Shown here piece by piece: positions 35,091 to 43,561 of a DNA stretch of 64,000 nt. How positions within the stretch are numbered: position 1 is the first letter of the stretch; each line of letters starts with the position of its first letter. Under the pieces are notes generated by a model that was not told the DNA's origin, ran no database searches, and was given only the letters and a program-made list of their open reading frames with translations. A program made the position numbers and the translations under genes. Source of the DNA: Rubricoccus sp038746605 (lineage in GTDB: Bacteria; Bacteroidota; Rhodothermia; Rhodothermales; Rubricoccaceae); the NCBI GenBank assembly GCA_038746605.1, contig JBCDKM010000018.1, positions 37,791 to 101,790 on the forward strand, read 5' to 3'.

Positions 35091-36065
35091 TCACAGCCAG
35101 CCCGCCTCGCGATACCACGCCACCGACCGGCGCATCCCCTCGGCCAGCCCTACGCGCGGCTCGTAGCCGAACGCCTCGCGGGCCTTCTCCGAGGACGCCA
35201 CCCACGTCTCGCGTGCCTCGCGCGCCTTCTCGCGGTTGAGCGGCGGATACGTCCCCATCGCCTTGCCCACGGCCTCCGCCACGGTGCCGATGGGCGCTAC
35301 CACGCGCGGCGACACTTTGATCTTGAGCGCCCACGTCCCGAGCGCCTGCGTCACCGCCCGGTGGATCTCCGCCCACGCGTGCGCCTGGCCGCCCACGAAG
35401 TACGTCTCGCCTGCCGCTGTCTCGCTCTCCGCCGCGTCCAGCAGGCCACGCGCCAGATCGGTGACGTAGACGAGGTCCAGCGCGCGCGCATTCGGATCGC
35501 CCACGATGGGAAAGACGTGCTGCTTCGCGGCGGTCTTGATGACGGTGTAGATGTCCGCCTCGCGAGGGCCGTACACCGCCGGAGGCCGCGCGATGGTGAC
35601 ACGCTTTGCGAACGGGTGCGCAGCGATGCGCTCCTCCATCTCGGCCTTGGAGCGACCGTAGTTCGAGATCGGCGCGAGCGGCGCATTCTCCGTCAGGGGC
35701 GCGTCGCCGCTGGGCCCAACGGCCGCGAGGCTGCTCACGACGAGCGCGCGGCGGGGCGGATCGGCGGCGGTCTGGCAGGCATCGAGGAGGCGGAGCGTGC
35801 CGTCCACGTTGGCAGTGCGGAGATCGTCCAGGGTAGGCGCGCGCGTGAGGGCGGCAGCGTGGATCACGAGGTTGGCTCCGCTGGCCGCTTCGGTGAGCGT
35901 GTGGAGGTCCGAGAGGTCGCCCTCGACGATCTCCACGTCGAGCCCGTCCAGCCACTTCGGCGCAGAGCGAACGAGGGCGCGGACGGTGTAGCCTCGCGCG
36001 AGGAGACGTTCGGCGAGATGGCTACCGACGAAGCCGGTGCCGCCAGTGAGGAACGCTGTGGGCAT
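35091..36065 (-). CDS. NAD-dependent epimerase/dehydratase (extended SDR)
   Basis: A 324-aa protein. The N-terminal Rossmann motif is FLTGGTGFVGSHLAERLLARG, and VVSSLAAVGPSG is followed by the catalytic pair YGRSK (about 145-149). It acts on NDP-sugars or related alcohols/ketones; a C-terminal tail with YPPLNREKAREARETWVASSEKA region resembles the 3-beta-HSD/dihydroflavonol-reductase branch. The exact substrate is open. It faces the same direction as kgd but is separated from it by a palindrome. Confidence 0.9.
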   Translation of the reverse strand: MPTAFLTGGTGFVGSHLAERLLARGYTVRALVRSAPKWLDGLDVEIVEGDLSDLHTLTEAASGANLVIHAAALTRAPTLDDLRTANVDGTLRLLDACQTAADPPRRALVVSSLAAVGPSGDAPLTENAPLAPISNYGRSKAEMEERIAAHPFAKRVTIARPPAVYGPREADIYTVIKTAAKQHVFPIVGDPNARALDLVYVTDLARGLLDAAESETAAGETYFVGGQAHAWAEIHRAVTQALGTWALKIKVSPRVVAPIGTVAEAVGKAMGTYPPLNREKAREARETWVASSEKAREAFGYEPRVGLAEGMRRSVAWYREAGWL

Positions 36066-36111
36066 GGGGGAAGGGGCCAGTGGGGAGTCGCTACGGGAGA
36101 CGCGAGTCGGT

Positions 36112-36131
36112 CCGCCTCGGTGCCGAGGCGG
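36112..36131. repeat. Perfect 20-bp palindrome of the dispersed family
   Basis: CCGCCTCGGTGCCGAGGCGG, between the MDR stop (36165) and the epimerase start (36065). The flank at 36140-36185 carries iterated TGGCT/CTGG words like the spacer hairpins in the ribosomal operon and encodes the last residues (SSQW) of the MDR protein. Confidence 0.85.
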
Positions 36132-36164
36132 GAGGGACTGGAAGAAAACGGACCGCCATTGGCT

Positions 36165-37133
36165 CTACCACTGGCTACTGGCTCCTCCCCCGTCCCCGAT
36201 GAGCAAGGCGGACGTACCGGGGCCGTGGGCGCCTTCGAGGTGAGCGTGAGCCTCGGAGGCATTCGTCATCGCGAAGGTCCGGTCCATCACGACGCGGGCG
36301 GCGCCGGTGGCGAAGAGGGTGGAGAGCCACTCCAGCGCGGGGCCATCGGGCTGCACCTGGGAGTAGGACATCGTGGGGCCGGGCATGGCCTTCTGCAGGA
36401 CCGTCCTCGTGACGACGCCGGGGCTCACCTTTGTGGTGACGTAGCCGCCGTGCGGACGGAGCATGAGCCGCGCGAGGCCGAACGGAAGTGTGCCTGCCAC
36501 GTCGAAGACGAGGTCGAAGCCGTCGCGACGGGTCACGTCCTCCGCGCGGTAATCCACGGCGTCTTCTGCGCCGAGGCTGCGCACGAGATCGAGGTTCTGC
36601 GCACTCGCGGAGCCGACGACCTGCCCGCCCAGAAGTGCCGCCAGTTGCACCGCGAGGGTGCCCACACTACCGCTCGCGCCGTGGATGAACACGCGATGCC
36701 GCGCGCGGAGGCCGCCCTTCGAGCGGAGCGCCTGGAGTGCCGTCAGCGCCGCGAGCGGGACGCAGGCGGCTTCAGCAGCAGAGAGCCCCTCGGGCCAGGG
36801 CGCGAGGTCATCTTCCTGAACAGCTGCCAGTTCCGCGTAGCCCTCACCCTTGAACGTTGGCAGCATCGCGATGACGCGGTCGCCGGGGCGGTAGCGCGAG
36901 ACGAGTGGGCCGACGCGCTCCACCGTTCCGGCGATCTCGGCGCCGAGGCCGCGCGGCGGCTGCCCCGTGAGCACGCCCGCGACGTGGCCCGCACGGATCT
37001 CCGTATCGACCGGGTTGAGCCCGGCCGCCGCCACACGCACGATCACCGCGTCGTCCTCCAACTCGGGATCGGGCACCTCCATCACACGCAGGACCGACGG
37101 CGGGCCGAACTCATAGAAGCGCACGGCGCGCAT
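36165..37133 (-). CDS. NADPH:quinone oxidoreductase-like zinc-free MDR protein
   Basis: A 322-aa medium-chain dehydrogenase/reductase. The N-terminal GroES-like domain begins MRAVRFYEFGPPSVLRVMEV and contains GLNPVDTEIRAG. The NADPH domain has HGASGSVGTLAVQLAALLG (about 145-163) and the typical GAEDAVDYRAEDV loop. No structural zinc cysteines are present. I start at the ATG at 37131-37133; an in-frame extension of 96 codons upstream is low-complexity. The last residues come from an intergenic repeat word, so the C-terminus may have been remodelled. Confidence 0.9.
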   Translation of the reverse strand: MRAVRFYEFGPPSVLRVMEVPDPELEDDAVIVRVAAAGLNPVDTEIRAGHVAGVLTGQPPRGLGAEIAGTVERVGPLVSRYRPGDRVIAMLPTFKGEGYAELAAVQEDDLAPWPEGLSAAEAACVPLAALTALQALRSKGGLRARHRVFIHGASGSVGTLAVQLAALLGGQVVGSASAQNLDLVRSLGAEDAVDYRAEDVTRRDGFDLVFDVAGTLPFGLARLMLRPHGGYVTTKVSPGVVTRTVLQKAMPGPTMSYSQVQPDGPALEWLSTLFATGAARVVMDRTFAMTNASEAHAHLEGAHGPGTSALLIGDGGGASSQW

Positions 37134-37302
37134 GGGGGTGACGAGACGCAACGGGATGCGGGGCGAGGGACGGTAGGGTACGCCCACCTCGGCACTCCGT
37201 TCACGGCGGTCGCTCCACCTCGGTGTCTCCACGCGTGTACCGAGGCCGGCGTCTTCTGCATCGCCACGCGGCTGACTGCCAGGCGCCGATTTAGCTTTGG
37301 GG

Positions 37303-38967
37303 ATGACTTTGAGGTCTCGTCTCCCCCTCGCCGTGGGTGTCGCGGCGAGCGGGCTGTACCTGCTCACGCTCACGCCCAACCTCGCCCTCGCGCACGACGC
37401 TGCCGGGTACCTCGCCAGCATCCAGTCTGGGCAGGCAGACGAGCTCGCGCATCCGCATCACCTGCTCTACAACGCCGTTGCGGCGCTCTGGCTGAAGCTC
37501 TTCGGCTGGATCGGGCTCCCGCCTGCGCAGACCGTGGCATCGTTGAACGCCCTCGCGGGAGGGGCGTGCGTCGGGCTGATCGCTGCGCTATTGCGGGATC
37601 GGGGCGGCGTGCCTACCCGCCTCGCGCTAGGAGCGGCGGCAGCGGCGGGGGTCTCGTTCGGCCTGTGGTTCTACAGCGTAGCGGTGGAAGTCTACGTGAT
37701 CCCGCTCGCGTTCCTCCTCGCGACGCTCTACGTACTCCTCGGCCCTCCCTCCTCGCGCCAGATCGTGACCGTGGGGGTGCTTCACGGCCTGGCGATGCTG
37801 TTCCACCAGGTCCACGTCCTGTTCGGCGTGGTGGTGCTGGTGGTGCTTTGGCGGAGGCGAAGCGAGATACCATGGATCCGACGAGCAGCGACCTATGTGG
37901 TGGCAGGGAGCGTCATCGTGATCGGGGGGTACGGGGCTGCGCTCGCCTTCGCGGTCGACGCCCACTCGATAGAGGAGGCATGGGTCTGGTTCACGCTCTA
38001 CGCGCAAGACGACAGCTACCTCCACCCCGTCGCCCTCTCCACCGCTGCCAAGGCGACCGTCGGGTTCGTGCGCTCCATCGTGGGCGGGCACTTCGGGTTC
38101 GCGATGGAGAGCGTGCAGTCTCTCTTGCTGCGTGCCTTCCCGGACAAAATGCTGGACGACGAGACGTTCCTCGTCTCGGGTCTCCCTGGTTGGCTGCCGC
38201 CCCTCCTCCTCGGCCTCGGGGCCCTCGCGGGCGCAGGGAGCGCGACCCTCGCCATCACCGCTGCGAGGCGGAGAGGACCAGCCACTACTACCGGACGCGA
38301 CCTCCGCGCTGCCCTCGCGACCTGGATCGGACTGTACGCCGTGTTCTTCTTCTTCTGGGACCCCTTCAACGTGGAGTTCTGGATCCCACAGACGACGGCG
38401 CTCTGGATGCTCGTGGCGCTCGGCCTCACTGACCGCGAAGGGCAGGTGCCCACATGGAGCGTCCGCACGATGGGCGCCGTAGCGGCCCTACTGCTACTCG
38501 TCAACGGCCTGGGCACCATCGCGCCCGCCCGAGACGCCTCGCGCGATGTGTTCGCTGCCCGCCTCGCACCCCTCGCCGAGACCGTCGGGCCGGGCGACCT
38601 CGTCGTCGTGCCCAGCGCCCACATCACCAAATCGTACGTCACGCTCAACCTCGGCGCTGAGACCGTCGGCGTGGCACAGACGATCCGGCCGAATGCCGAG
38701 GCAGCGCCGGTCCCTCCCACCGAAGCCGCCGATGCCATCCTCGCACGCGTCCACGAGGCCCGCCAGCGCGGCACACGCGTCGCCATCGCGATGGCGGTCG
38801 TCACGCCGGACGAGACGACCCTCCGCATCTACGGTCCAGATGTGGACGCCGCCGCACAGAGTCTCCGCGAGCGCCTTCCGCCCTTTGACGCTGAAGCAGG
38901 AGGACCCATCTCACGGTTCGGGCTCTACGTGCCAGAGTCAGCGGAGGGCCCCCAGATCTCGCGGTAG
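37303..38967 (+). CDS. DUF2723-type GT-C membrane glycosyltransferase-like protein
   Basis: A 554-aa integral membrane protein with about ten helices. The N-terminus (YLLTLTPNLALAHDAAGYLA, then HPHHLLYNAVAALW) matches DUF2723, a family related to protein O-mannosyltransferases in which a first-loop Asp and an HP motif are conserved. A soluble C-terminal domain (about 420-554) follows. GT-C enzymes use polyprenyl-phosphate sugars, which suits the DPPR-synthase/DprE genes just downstream. The ATG at 37303 is preferred over a TTG six bases earlier. Confidence 0.75.
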   Translation: MTLRSRLPLAVGVAASGLYLLTLTPNLALAHDAAGYLASIQSGQADELAHPHHLLYNAVAALWLKLFGWIGLPPAQTVASLNALAGGACVGLIAALLRDRGGVPTRLALGAAAAAGVSFGLWFYSVAVEVYVIPLAFLLATLYVLLGPPSSRQIVTVGVLHGLAMLFHQVHVLFGVVVLVVLWRRRSEIPWIRRAATYVVAGSVIVIGGYGAALAFAVDAHSIEEAWVWFTLYAQDDSYLHPVALSTAAKATVGFVRSIVGGHFGFAMESVQSLLLRAFPDKMLDDETFLVSGLPGWLPPLLLGLGALAGAGSATLAITAARRRGPATTTGRDLRAALATWIGLYAVFFFFWDPFNVEFWIPQTTALWMLVALGLTDREGQVPTWSVRTMGAVAALLLLVNGLGTIAPARDASRDVFAARLAPLAETVGPGDLVVVPSAHITKSYVTLNLGAETVGVAQTIRPNAEAAPVPPTEAADAILARVHEARQRGTRVAIAMAVVTPDETTLRIYGPDVDAAAQSLRERLPPFDAEAGGPISRFGLYVPESAEGPQISR

Positions 38968-38991
38968 CTTTCCGCCTCTGACTCGCTGTCT

Positions 38992-39912
38992 GTGTCTGCG
39001 TCACCGTCCCTCGTTTCCTCTCCCCCCGGGCGCGTCCGCGCGGCGGTCCGCGCGATGCGGCTCCATCAGTGGGCCAAGAACGCACTCGTAGCCCTGCCCG
39101 CCGCACTCGCCCACGAGATCACCGAGGCGGGCACCCTCGCACACGTCACCATTGCGTTCGTCGCACTCGGGCTCGTTGCCAGCGGCACGTACGTCATCAA
39201 CGACCTGCTCGACCGCGAGCGAGATGCCCGCCACCCGACGAAGCGGCACCGACCGTTCGCGAGCGGAGCGCTCTCGCCAGGATTCGGGTGGGCCTTCGGG
39301 CCGGTGCTCGTCGCGCTCGGCATCGCGCTCGGGTGGGCGCTCTTGCCGCCCCTGTTCACGGGCGCTCTGGCAGTGTACCTCGGCACGACGCTCGCCTACT
39401 CCCTCGCGCTGAAGCGGATCGTGCTGGTAGACGTGGTGGTGCTCGCAGGGCTGTACGCACTCCGCGTCCTCGCGGGCGGTGCCGCGACGGGCATCGCGGT
39501 CAGCGAGTGGCTTCTCGCGTTCTCGCTGTTCTTCTTCCTCGGCCTCGCGCTGCTCAAGCGCTACGCGGAACTGCGCATCCTGGAGACCGAGACCGGAGCC
39601 CGTGACAACGGCCGGGGCTACACCGTGGAAGACGCCGCGATGCTGCGCGCCCTCGGCCCCGCGGCCGGGTTCATGGCCGTCCTCGTCTTCGCGCTCTACG
39701 TCACCTCGCCGGACGTGGCCGCGCTCTACGCCCGGCCGGACCTCCTCTGGCTCGCTGCGCCTCTACTCGCGTACTGGACCATGCGGATGTGGATGCTCGC
39801 CCACCGAGGCGACCTCACGGATGAGCCCGTAGCCTACGCCGTGCGCGATGCCGCCAGCTACGTCGTCGTGGCGTTGACCGCAGGCGTGCTCGTCCTCGCG
39901 AGTCTGGGATGA
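38992..39912 (+). CDS. UbiA-family decaprenyl-phosphate phosphoribosyltransferase-like protein
   Basis: A 306-aa membrane protein (285 if the internal ATG at 39055 is used; the listed start is GTG). It has about nine helices. MRLHQWAKNALVALPAAL and NDLLDRERDARHPTKRHRPFASG reproduce the first Asp-rich motif and the RPxASG element of the DPPR-synthase (Rv3806c) branch of UbiA. The second motif is in LRILETETGARDNGRGYT. The reaction would join PRPP to a polyprenyl phosphate. The DprE1- and DprE2-like genes that follow would epimerise the product. Confidence 0.85.
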   Translation: MSASPSLVSSPPGRVRAAVRAMRLHQWAKNALVALPAALAHEITEAGTLAHVTIAFVALGLVASGTYVINDLLDRERDARHPTKRHRPFASGALSPGFGWAFGPVLVALGIALGWALLPPLFTGALAVYLGTTLAYSLALKRIVLVDVVVLAGLYALRVLAGGAATGIAVSEWLLAFSLFFFLGLALLKRYAELRILETETGARDNGRGYTVEDAAMLRALGPAAGFMAVLVFALYVTSPDVAALYARPDLLWLAAPLLAYWTMRMWMLAHRGDLTDEPVAYAVRDAASYVVVALTAGVLVLASLG

Positions 39913-39961
39913 GGCATTCTGAGTTCCGGGTTCCGGGTCCTGGGTTCTCTGACGACTTGGC

Positions 39962-39981
39962 CCGCCTCGGTGCCGAGGCGG
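39962..39981. repeat. Perfect 20-bp palindrome of the dispersed family
   Basis: CCGCCTCGGTGCCGAGGCGG, in the 103-bp gap between the UbiA and DprE1-like genes. Upstream at 39920-39950 are iterated GTTCCGGGTTCCGGGTCC words of the second repeat type. Confidence 0.85.
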
Positions 39982-40015
39982 AGACACCCGCATCCTTCCT
40001 CTCCCCCTCTCTGCC

Positions 40016-41365
40016 GTGAGGATCACCGCCCATTCCCAACGCGAGCACCTCTCGTGGGGCCGCACGCCACGGCTCCGACCCGCGCGCGTGGAGCGTCCGG
40101 CCTGGACCTCTGACGCCCGCGCCCGACTGGCGGACGCTGCCCGCGAGGGCACCCCGATCCTGGCCTACGGCCAGGGCCGCTCGTACGGCGACGCCTGTCT
40201 CAACGAGAGCGGCGTGCTGCTGGACACCCTCGCGCTGGACCGGTTTCTGCACTTCGACTGCGAGACAGGAGTCCTCCGCGCGGAGGCGGGCGTGACGCTC
40301 GCGGATGTGCTCGCGCTCGTCGTGCCACACGGGTGGTTTCTGCCCGTCACGCCCGGCACGAAGTACGTCTCACTGGGCGGCGCCGTCGCGCACGACGTAC
40401 ACGGCAAGAACCATCACGCGGCGGGGACCCTCGGGCGGTTCGTGCGGCGGATGGCTCTCGCGAGGTCCACAGGGGAGGTGCTAGAAGTAGCCCCCGGAGA
40501 TGATCTCTTCGGCGCGACGGTCGCGGGCCTCGGCCTCACCGGCCTGATCCTCTGGGTCGAGATCCAACTCCTTCCCATCGCGAGCGACGAGATCGTGGGC
40601 CGCACGACCAAATTCGAGACCCTCGCGGACTTCTTCGCACTCAGCGCCGACGCCAGCGCACGCAGCCCGTACGTCGTCTCCTGGATCGACACGCTCCGGC
40701 CGGAAGGGCGCGGCCTCCTGATGGAGGGCGATCATGCACCGGAGGGCTCGTTGCCTGCACCGGGCACGCCGCCCCCGAAGGCTCGCGTCGGGCTCCCCGT
40801 GGACGCCCCCGGCTGGGCTCTCTCGCGTCCGACCGTCCGCGCCTTCAACGCCGCGTACTACGCTCGCCAGCGGGCGGAGACCCGCACTACGCGCTCCCAC
40901 TACGAGCCGTTCTTTTACCCGCTCGACGCCGTCCGCGACTGGAACCGAGGCTACGGGCGTCGTGGCTTCTTCCAGTACCAGTTCGTCGTCCCCTTCGCCG
41001 ATGGCGACGCGGCGATCCGCGAGATCCTGGCCCGACTGGCAGGCTCCGGCGAGGGCTCGTTCCTGGCGGTGCTCAAGACGTTCGGCGATCTGCCCTCGCC
41101 CGGGATCATGTCGTTCCCGAAAGAGGGCGTGACGCTCGCGCTCGACCTCCCGAACCGAGGGGAACGGACCGTTCGTCTCCTCCGTGGGTGCGACCAGATC
41201 GTCCGCGAGGCAGGCGGGGCCGCCTATCCCGCGAAAGATGCCTGTATGACACCCGAAAGCTTCCGCGCCTTCTTTCCGCAGTGGGAGAGCTTCGCAGAGC
41301 ACCTCGATCCCGCCTTCTCGTCTTCTTTCTGGCGCCGCGTGACGGAGGGTGGAGACCGCCCGTAG
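40016..41365 (+). CDS. dprE1: DprE1-like decaprenylphosphoryl-ribose 2-oxidase (FAD)
   Basis: A 449-aa VAO-type flavoprotein. AYGQGRSYGDACLNESG is the FAD pyrophosphate loop. GTKYVSLGGAVAHDVHGKNHH and GNxxR-like TLGRFVRRMAL follow, with ATVAGLGLTGLI and a C-terminal AYPAKD that carries the Lys seen in mycobacterial DprE1. The enzyme would oxidise the 2'-OH of polyprenyl-phospho-ribose to the keto sugar that the SDR reduces. The start is GTG. The neighbours (UbiA before, DprE2-like SDR after) complete the pathway logic. Confidence 0.88.
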   Translation: MRITAHSQREHLSWGRTPRLRPARVERPAWTSDARARLADAAREGTPILAYGQGRSYGDACLNESGVLLDTLALDRFLHFDCETGVLRAEAGVTLADVLALVVPHGWFLPVTPGTKYVSLGGAVAHDVHGKNHHAAGTLGRFVRRMALARSTGEVLEVAPGDDLFGATVAGLGLTGLILWVEIQLLPIASDEIVGRTTKFETLADFFALSADASARSPYVVSWIDTLRPEGRGLLMEGDHAPEGSLPAPGTPPPKARVGLPVDAPGWALSRPTVRAFNAAYYARQRAETRTTRSHYEPFFYPLDAVRDWNRGYGRRGFFQYQFVVPFADGDAAIREILARLAGSGEGSFLAVLKTFGDLPSPGIMSFPKEGVTLALDLPNRGERTVRLLRGCDQIVREAGGAAYPAKDACMTPESFRAFFPQWESFAEHLDPAFSSSFWRRVTEGGDRP

Positions 41366-41438
41366 CCCGACGGGTTCAGCCTGGAGCGTGACGCGAACAG
41401 CTCGCCCCTGAGGTGCTCACGATGTCTCTCCACTCCGC

Positions 41439-41458
41439 CCGCCTCGGTGACGAGGCCG
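41439..41458. repeat. Degenerate 20-bp palindrome of the dispersed family
   Basis: CCGCCTCGGTGACGAGGCCG, in the gap between the DprE1-like and SDR genes. Two arm mismatches. Confidence 0.7.
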
Positions 41459-41510
41459 ACCGGCCCAGCCCATCCGCCCCACCGGCCCTTCCCTACAGTC
41501 CCCTTCCGTC

Positions 41511-42248
41511 ATGACCGTCCTCATCATTGGCGCGACGAGCGCCATCGCGCACGAGACCGCGCGGCTCTTCGCCGCTGAGGGGGCTGCCCTCGCTCTCGGT
41601 GCGCGCAACTCGGAGAAGCTCGCCGCCGCCGCCGCTGACCTTCGCGCGAGGGGCGCAACGGCCGTACATGAACTGGCCTACGACGCTCTCGATGACGATG
41701 CGCACCTGCGGGTCGTCCGCGAGGCCGCGGCCGCGCTCGGCGGCATCGACGCGGCACTCATCGCGCACGGCGTCCTCCCAGACGCGGAGCACGTTCACAC
41801 CGATGCCGAGGCGGCTCTGGAGTCCTTCACCGTCAACGCGACGAGCGTGATCGCGGTGATGACGCACCTCGCGAACACGATGGAGCGGCAGGGCCACGGC
41901 ACGCTCGCCGTCATCTCGTCCGTGGCGGGCGACCGGGGGCGACCGAGCAACTACGTCTACGGCGCCGCGAAAGCGGCCGTCACGGCGTTCGCGAGCGGCC
42001 TCCGCGCGAGGCTCCACGGCACCGGCGTAGAGGTCGTGACCATCAAGCCCGGCCCCGTGGACACGCCGATGATCGTGGGCGTCCACGAACCTGGCCTGCT
42101 CGCAGCCTCGGCGGAGGCGGTGGGGGCACGGATCCATCGCGCGATGCAACGCGGGGAGGAGACCGTCTACACACCGGGCTACTGGCGCCCCGTGATGGCC
42201 GCTGTCCGCTCCATCCCGGACACGCTGTTCAAGCGACTCGACTGGTAA
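41511..42248 (+). CDS. DprE2-like short-chain dehydrogenase
   Basis: A 245-aa SDR. VLIIGATSAIAHETARLFAAEG is the cofactor loop, SSVAGDRGRPSNYVYGAAKAA holds the Ser and YxxxK catalytic residues (Tyr about 149), and GPVDTPM follows. DprE2 reduces the 2'-keto intermediate to polyprenyl-phospho-arabinose with NADH. The N-terminal motif GATSAIA and the position after a DprE1-like gene support this over a generic SDR. A hypothetical gene begins 2 bp after its stop. Confidence 0.8.
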   Translation: MTVLIIGATSAIAHETARLFAAEGAALALGARNSEKLAAAAADLRARGATAVHELAYDALDDDAHLRVVREAAAALGGIDAALIAHGVLPDAEHVHTDAEAALESFTVNATSVIAVMTHLANTMERQGHGTLAVISSVAGDRGRPSNYVYGAAKAAVTAFASGLRARLHGTGVEVVTIKPGPVDTPMIVGVHEPGLLAASAEAVGARIHRAMQRGEETVYTPGYWRPVMAAVRSIPDTLFKRLDW

Positions 42249-42250
42249 CG

Positions 42251-42721
42251 ATGGGTCTCGATATCCACTTCATCGTTGAGCGCAGGCGTGCGGACGGGGC
42301 GTGGGAGCGCGTAGAGCCACTGGGCCCTCCCGACGATCCTAGCAGCGACTTCCCGCTCGTGGATGGAACGCAGAGAATCAACCTGTACTGGACGCGCTCT
42401 TACGCGACGTTCTCCGCTCTCGCGGACGTGCGGAACCGGAGCCGGGACATCCCGCCGATCCACCCGCCCCGGGGCGTCCCTTCCGACATGAGCGCAGAGA
42501 CACGGGCCGTCTGGGATTGGTGGCGGGAGGAGGACACCGAGGCAGAGGCCAACGACTGGCTAGCGGCCTCGTGGCTCACGTTGCGGGAGATGCTCGACTA
42601 CGACTGGCCCAAGCGCTTCACCCGCGGCCCCGAGGGAGATCGCGAAATCTTGGGCGTGCTGGAACAGATGAAGCAGTTCGGTCCTCCCGACGAGGTCCGT
42701 GCCGTGTTCTGGTTCGACTGA
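42251..42721 (+). CDS. Conserved-looking hypothetical protein (MGLDIHF start)
   Basis: A 156-aa soluble protein rich in Trp, Asp and Glu (VWDWWREEDTEAEANDWLAASW). The N-terminus MGLDIHFIVERRRADGAWE resembles a set of small uncharacterised proteins that begin MGxDxH and seem to recur in diverse bacteria; I cannot name the family. It starts 2 bp after the DprE2-like stop, so it is probably co-translated with it, but nothing ties it to glycan synthesis. Confidence 0.75.
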   Translation: MGLDIHFIVERRRADGAWERVEPLGPPDDPSSDFPLVDGTQRINLYWTRSYATFSALADVRNRSRDIPPIHPPRGVPSDMSAETRAVWDWWREEDTEAEANDWLAASWLTLREMLDYDWPKRFTRGPEGDREILGVLEQMKQFGPPDEVRAVFWFD

Positions 42722-42727
42722 CCCTGT

Positions 42728-42747
42728 CCGCCTCGGCACCGAGGCGG
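42728..42747. repeat. Perfect 20-bp palindrome, extended to 24 bp
   Basis: CCGCCTCGGCACCGAGGCGG, symmetrical out to 42726-42749 (GT and AC at the ends). It lies 6 bp after one stop and 16 bp from the convergent methyltransferase stop. Confidence 0.88.
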
Positions 42748-42763
42748 ACCGGCCTGGCGGCAG

Positions 42764-43561
42764 CTACGGCTTCTCGAACACGAGGAGGTGCTGCTGCGGG
42801 AGCACGTCGCGGTTCTCCACGAAGCGCCACCCTGCGGACTCCGCCTCCAGAATGGCCTGGGCCTCCGTCATCGTGTGGAGGCGCTTGATGGGAATGCTAG
42901 GATCTTCCCCTCGGTACTCCACCAGGACGAGTTGGCCACCGGGGCGCGTCGCGTCGCGGATGGCGGTGAGCATTTCGCGCGGATGCGAGAACTCGTGGTA
43001 GGCGTCCACGATGAGCGTCAGGTCCACGCTCTCCGTGTCGAGCCCGGGATCGGTGATGGTGCCCTGGACGACCTCTACGTTGGTCGCGTTCTCCACCTCG
43101 GCGCGCCCGGCGATGATCTGGAGCATCTCGCGCTGAATGTCCACGGCGATCACCTTTCCTGTCGGGACGAGCGGCGCGAGGCGGAAGGTGAAGTAGCCCG
43201 TGCCCGCGCCGAGGTCGGCGACGACAGCGTTCGGCGCGAGGTCGAGCGCGTTCACGAGGAGATCCGGGCGCTCCTCGCGAGCACGGTCGGGGCGTTCCAG
43301 CCAGGCCGCTCCCCGGTGGCCCATGACCTTCGCGATCTCGCGGCCCATGTAGAACTTGCCGATGCCATCGCGCGTGGCGTCTCCCTGCTCGTAAAAGACG
43401 CCGTCCTGAACGAGCGGGCGCTCAGACGTCACCTCGGTGCTCTCAGTCGGCACGAGGGGCATCGGTCCCGGCGGTGTCTGAAGCGAGGGACCGGCGCACC
43501 CCGAGCACCCGATGAGGCCGAGAAGCAGCACCAGCGCAGCGGCAGGGAGACGGAGGGACAT
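42764..43561 (-). CDS. Exported class-I SAM-dependent methyltransferase (lipoprotein)
   Basis: A 265-aa protein. The signal LPAAALVLLLGLIGCSGC contains a lipobox (LIGC, Cys about 19). After a linker, GREIAKVMGHRGAAWLERPDR precedes the SAM-binding motif VVADLGAGTGYFTF, then IAVDIQREML and LTLIVDAYHEFSHP. This is a Methyltransf_11/25-like Rossmann fold. A methyltransferase outside the cytoplasm is unexpected because SAM is cytoplasmic; similar lipid-anchored members exist but I do not know their substrate. The ATG at 43561 is chosen because the signal peptide starts there. Confidence 0.82.
   Translation of the reverse strand: MSLRLPAAALVLLLGLIGCSGCAGPSLQTPPGPMPLVPTESTEVTSERPLVQDGVFYEQGDATRDGIGKFYMGREIAKVMGHRGAAWLERPDRAREERPDLLVNALDLAPNAVVADLGAGTGYFTFRLAPLVPTGKVIAVDIQREMLQIIAGRAEVENATNVEVVQGTITDPGLDTESVDLTLIVDAYHEFSHPREMLTAIRDATRPGGQLVLVEYRGEDPSIPIKRLHTMTEAQAILEAESAGWRFVENRDVLPQQHLLVFEKP

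Noticed and set aside
34986..38432. A 1148-codon plus-strand open frame antisense to the epimerase and MDR genes
   Set aside because: It is an artefact of high GC: low-complexity Arg/Ala/Gly-rich sequence with no domain, lying over well-supported genes on the other strand and over a palindrome.
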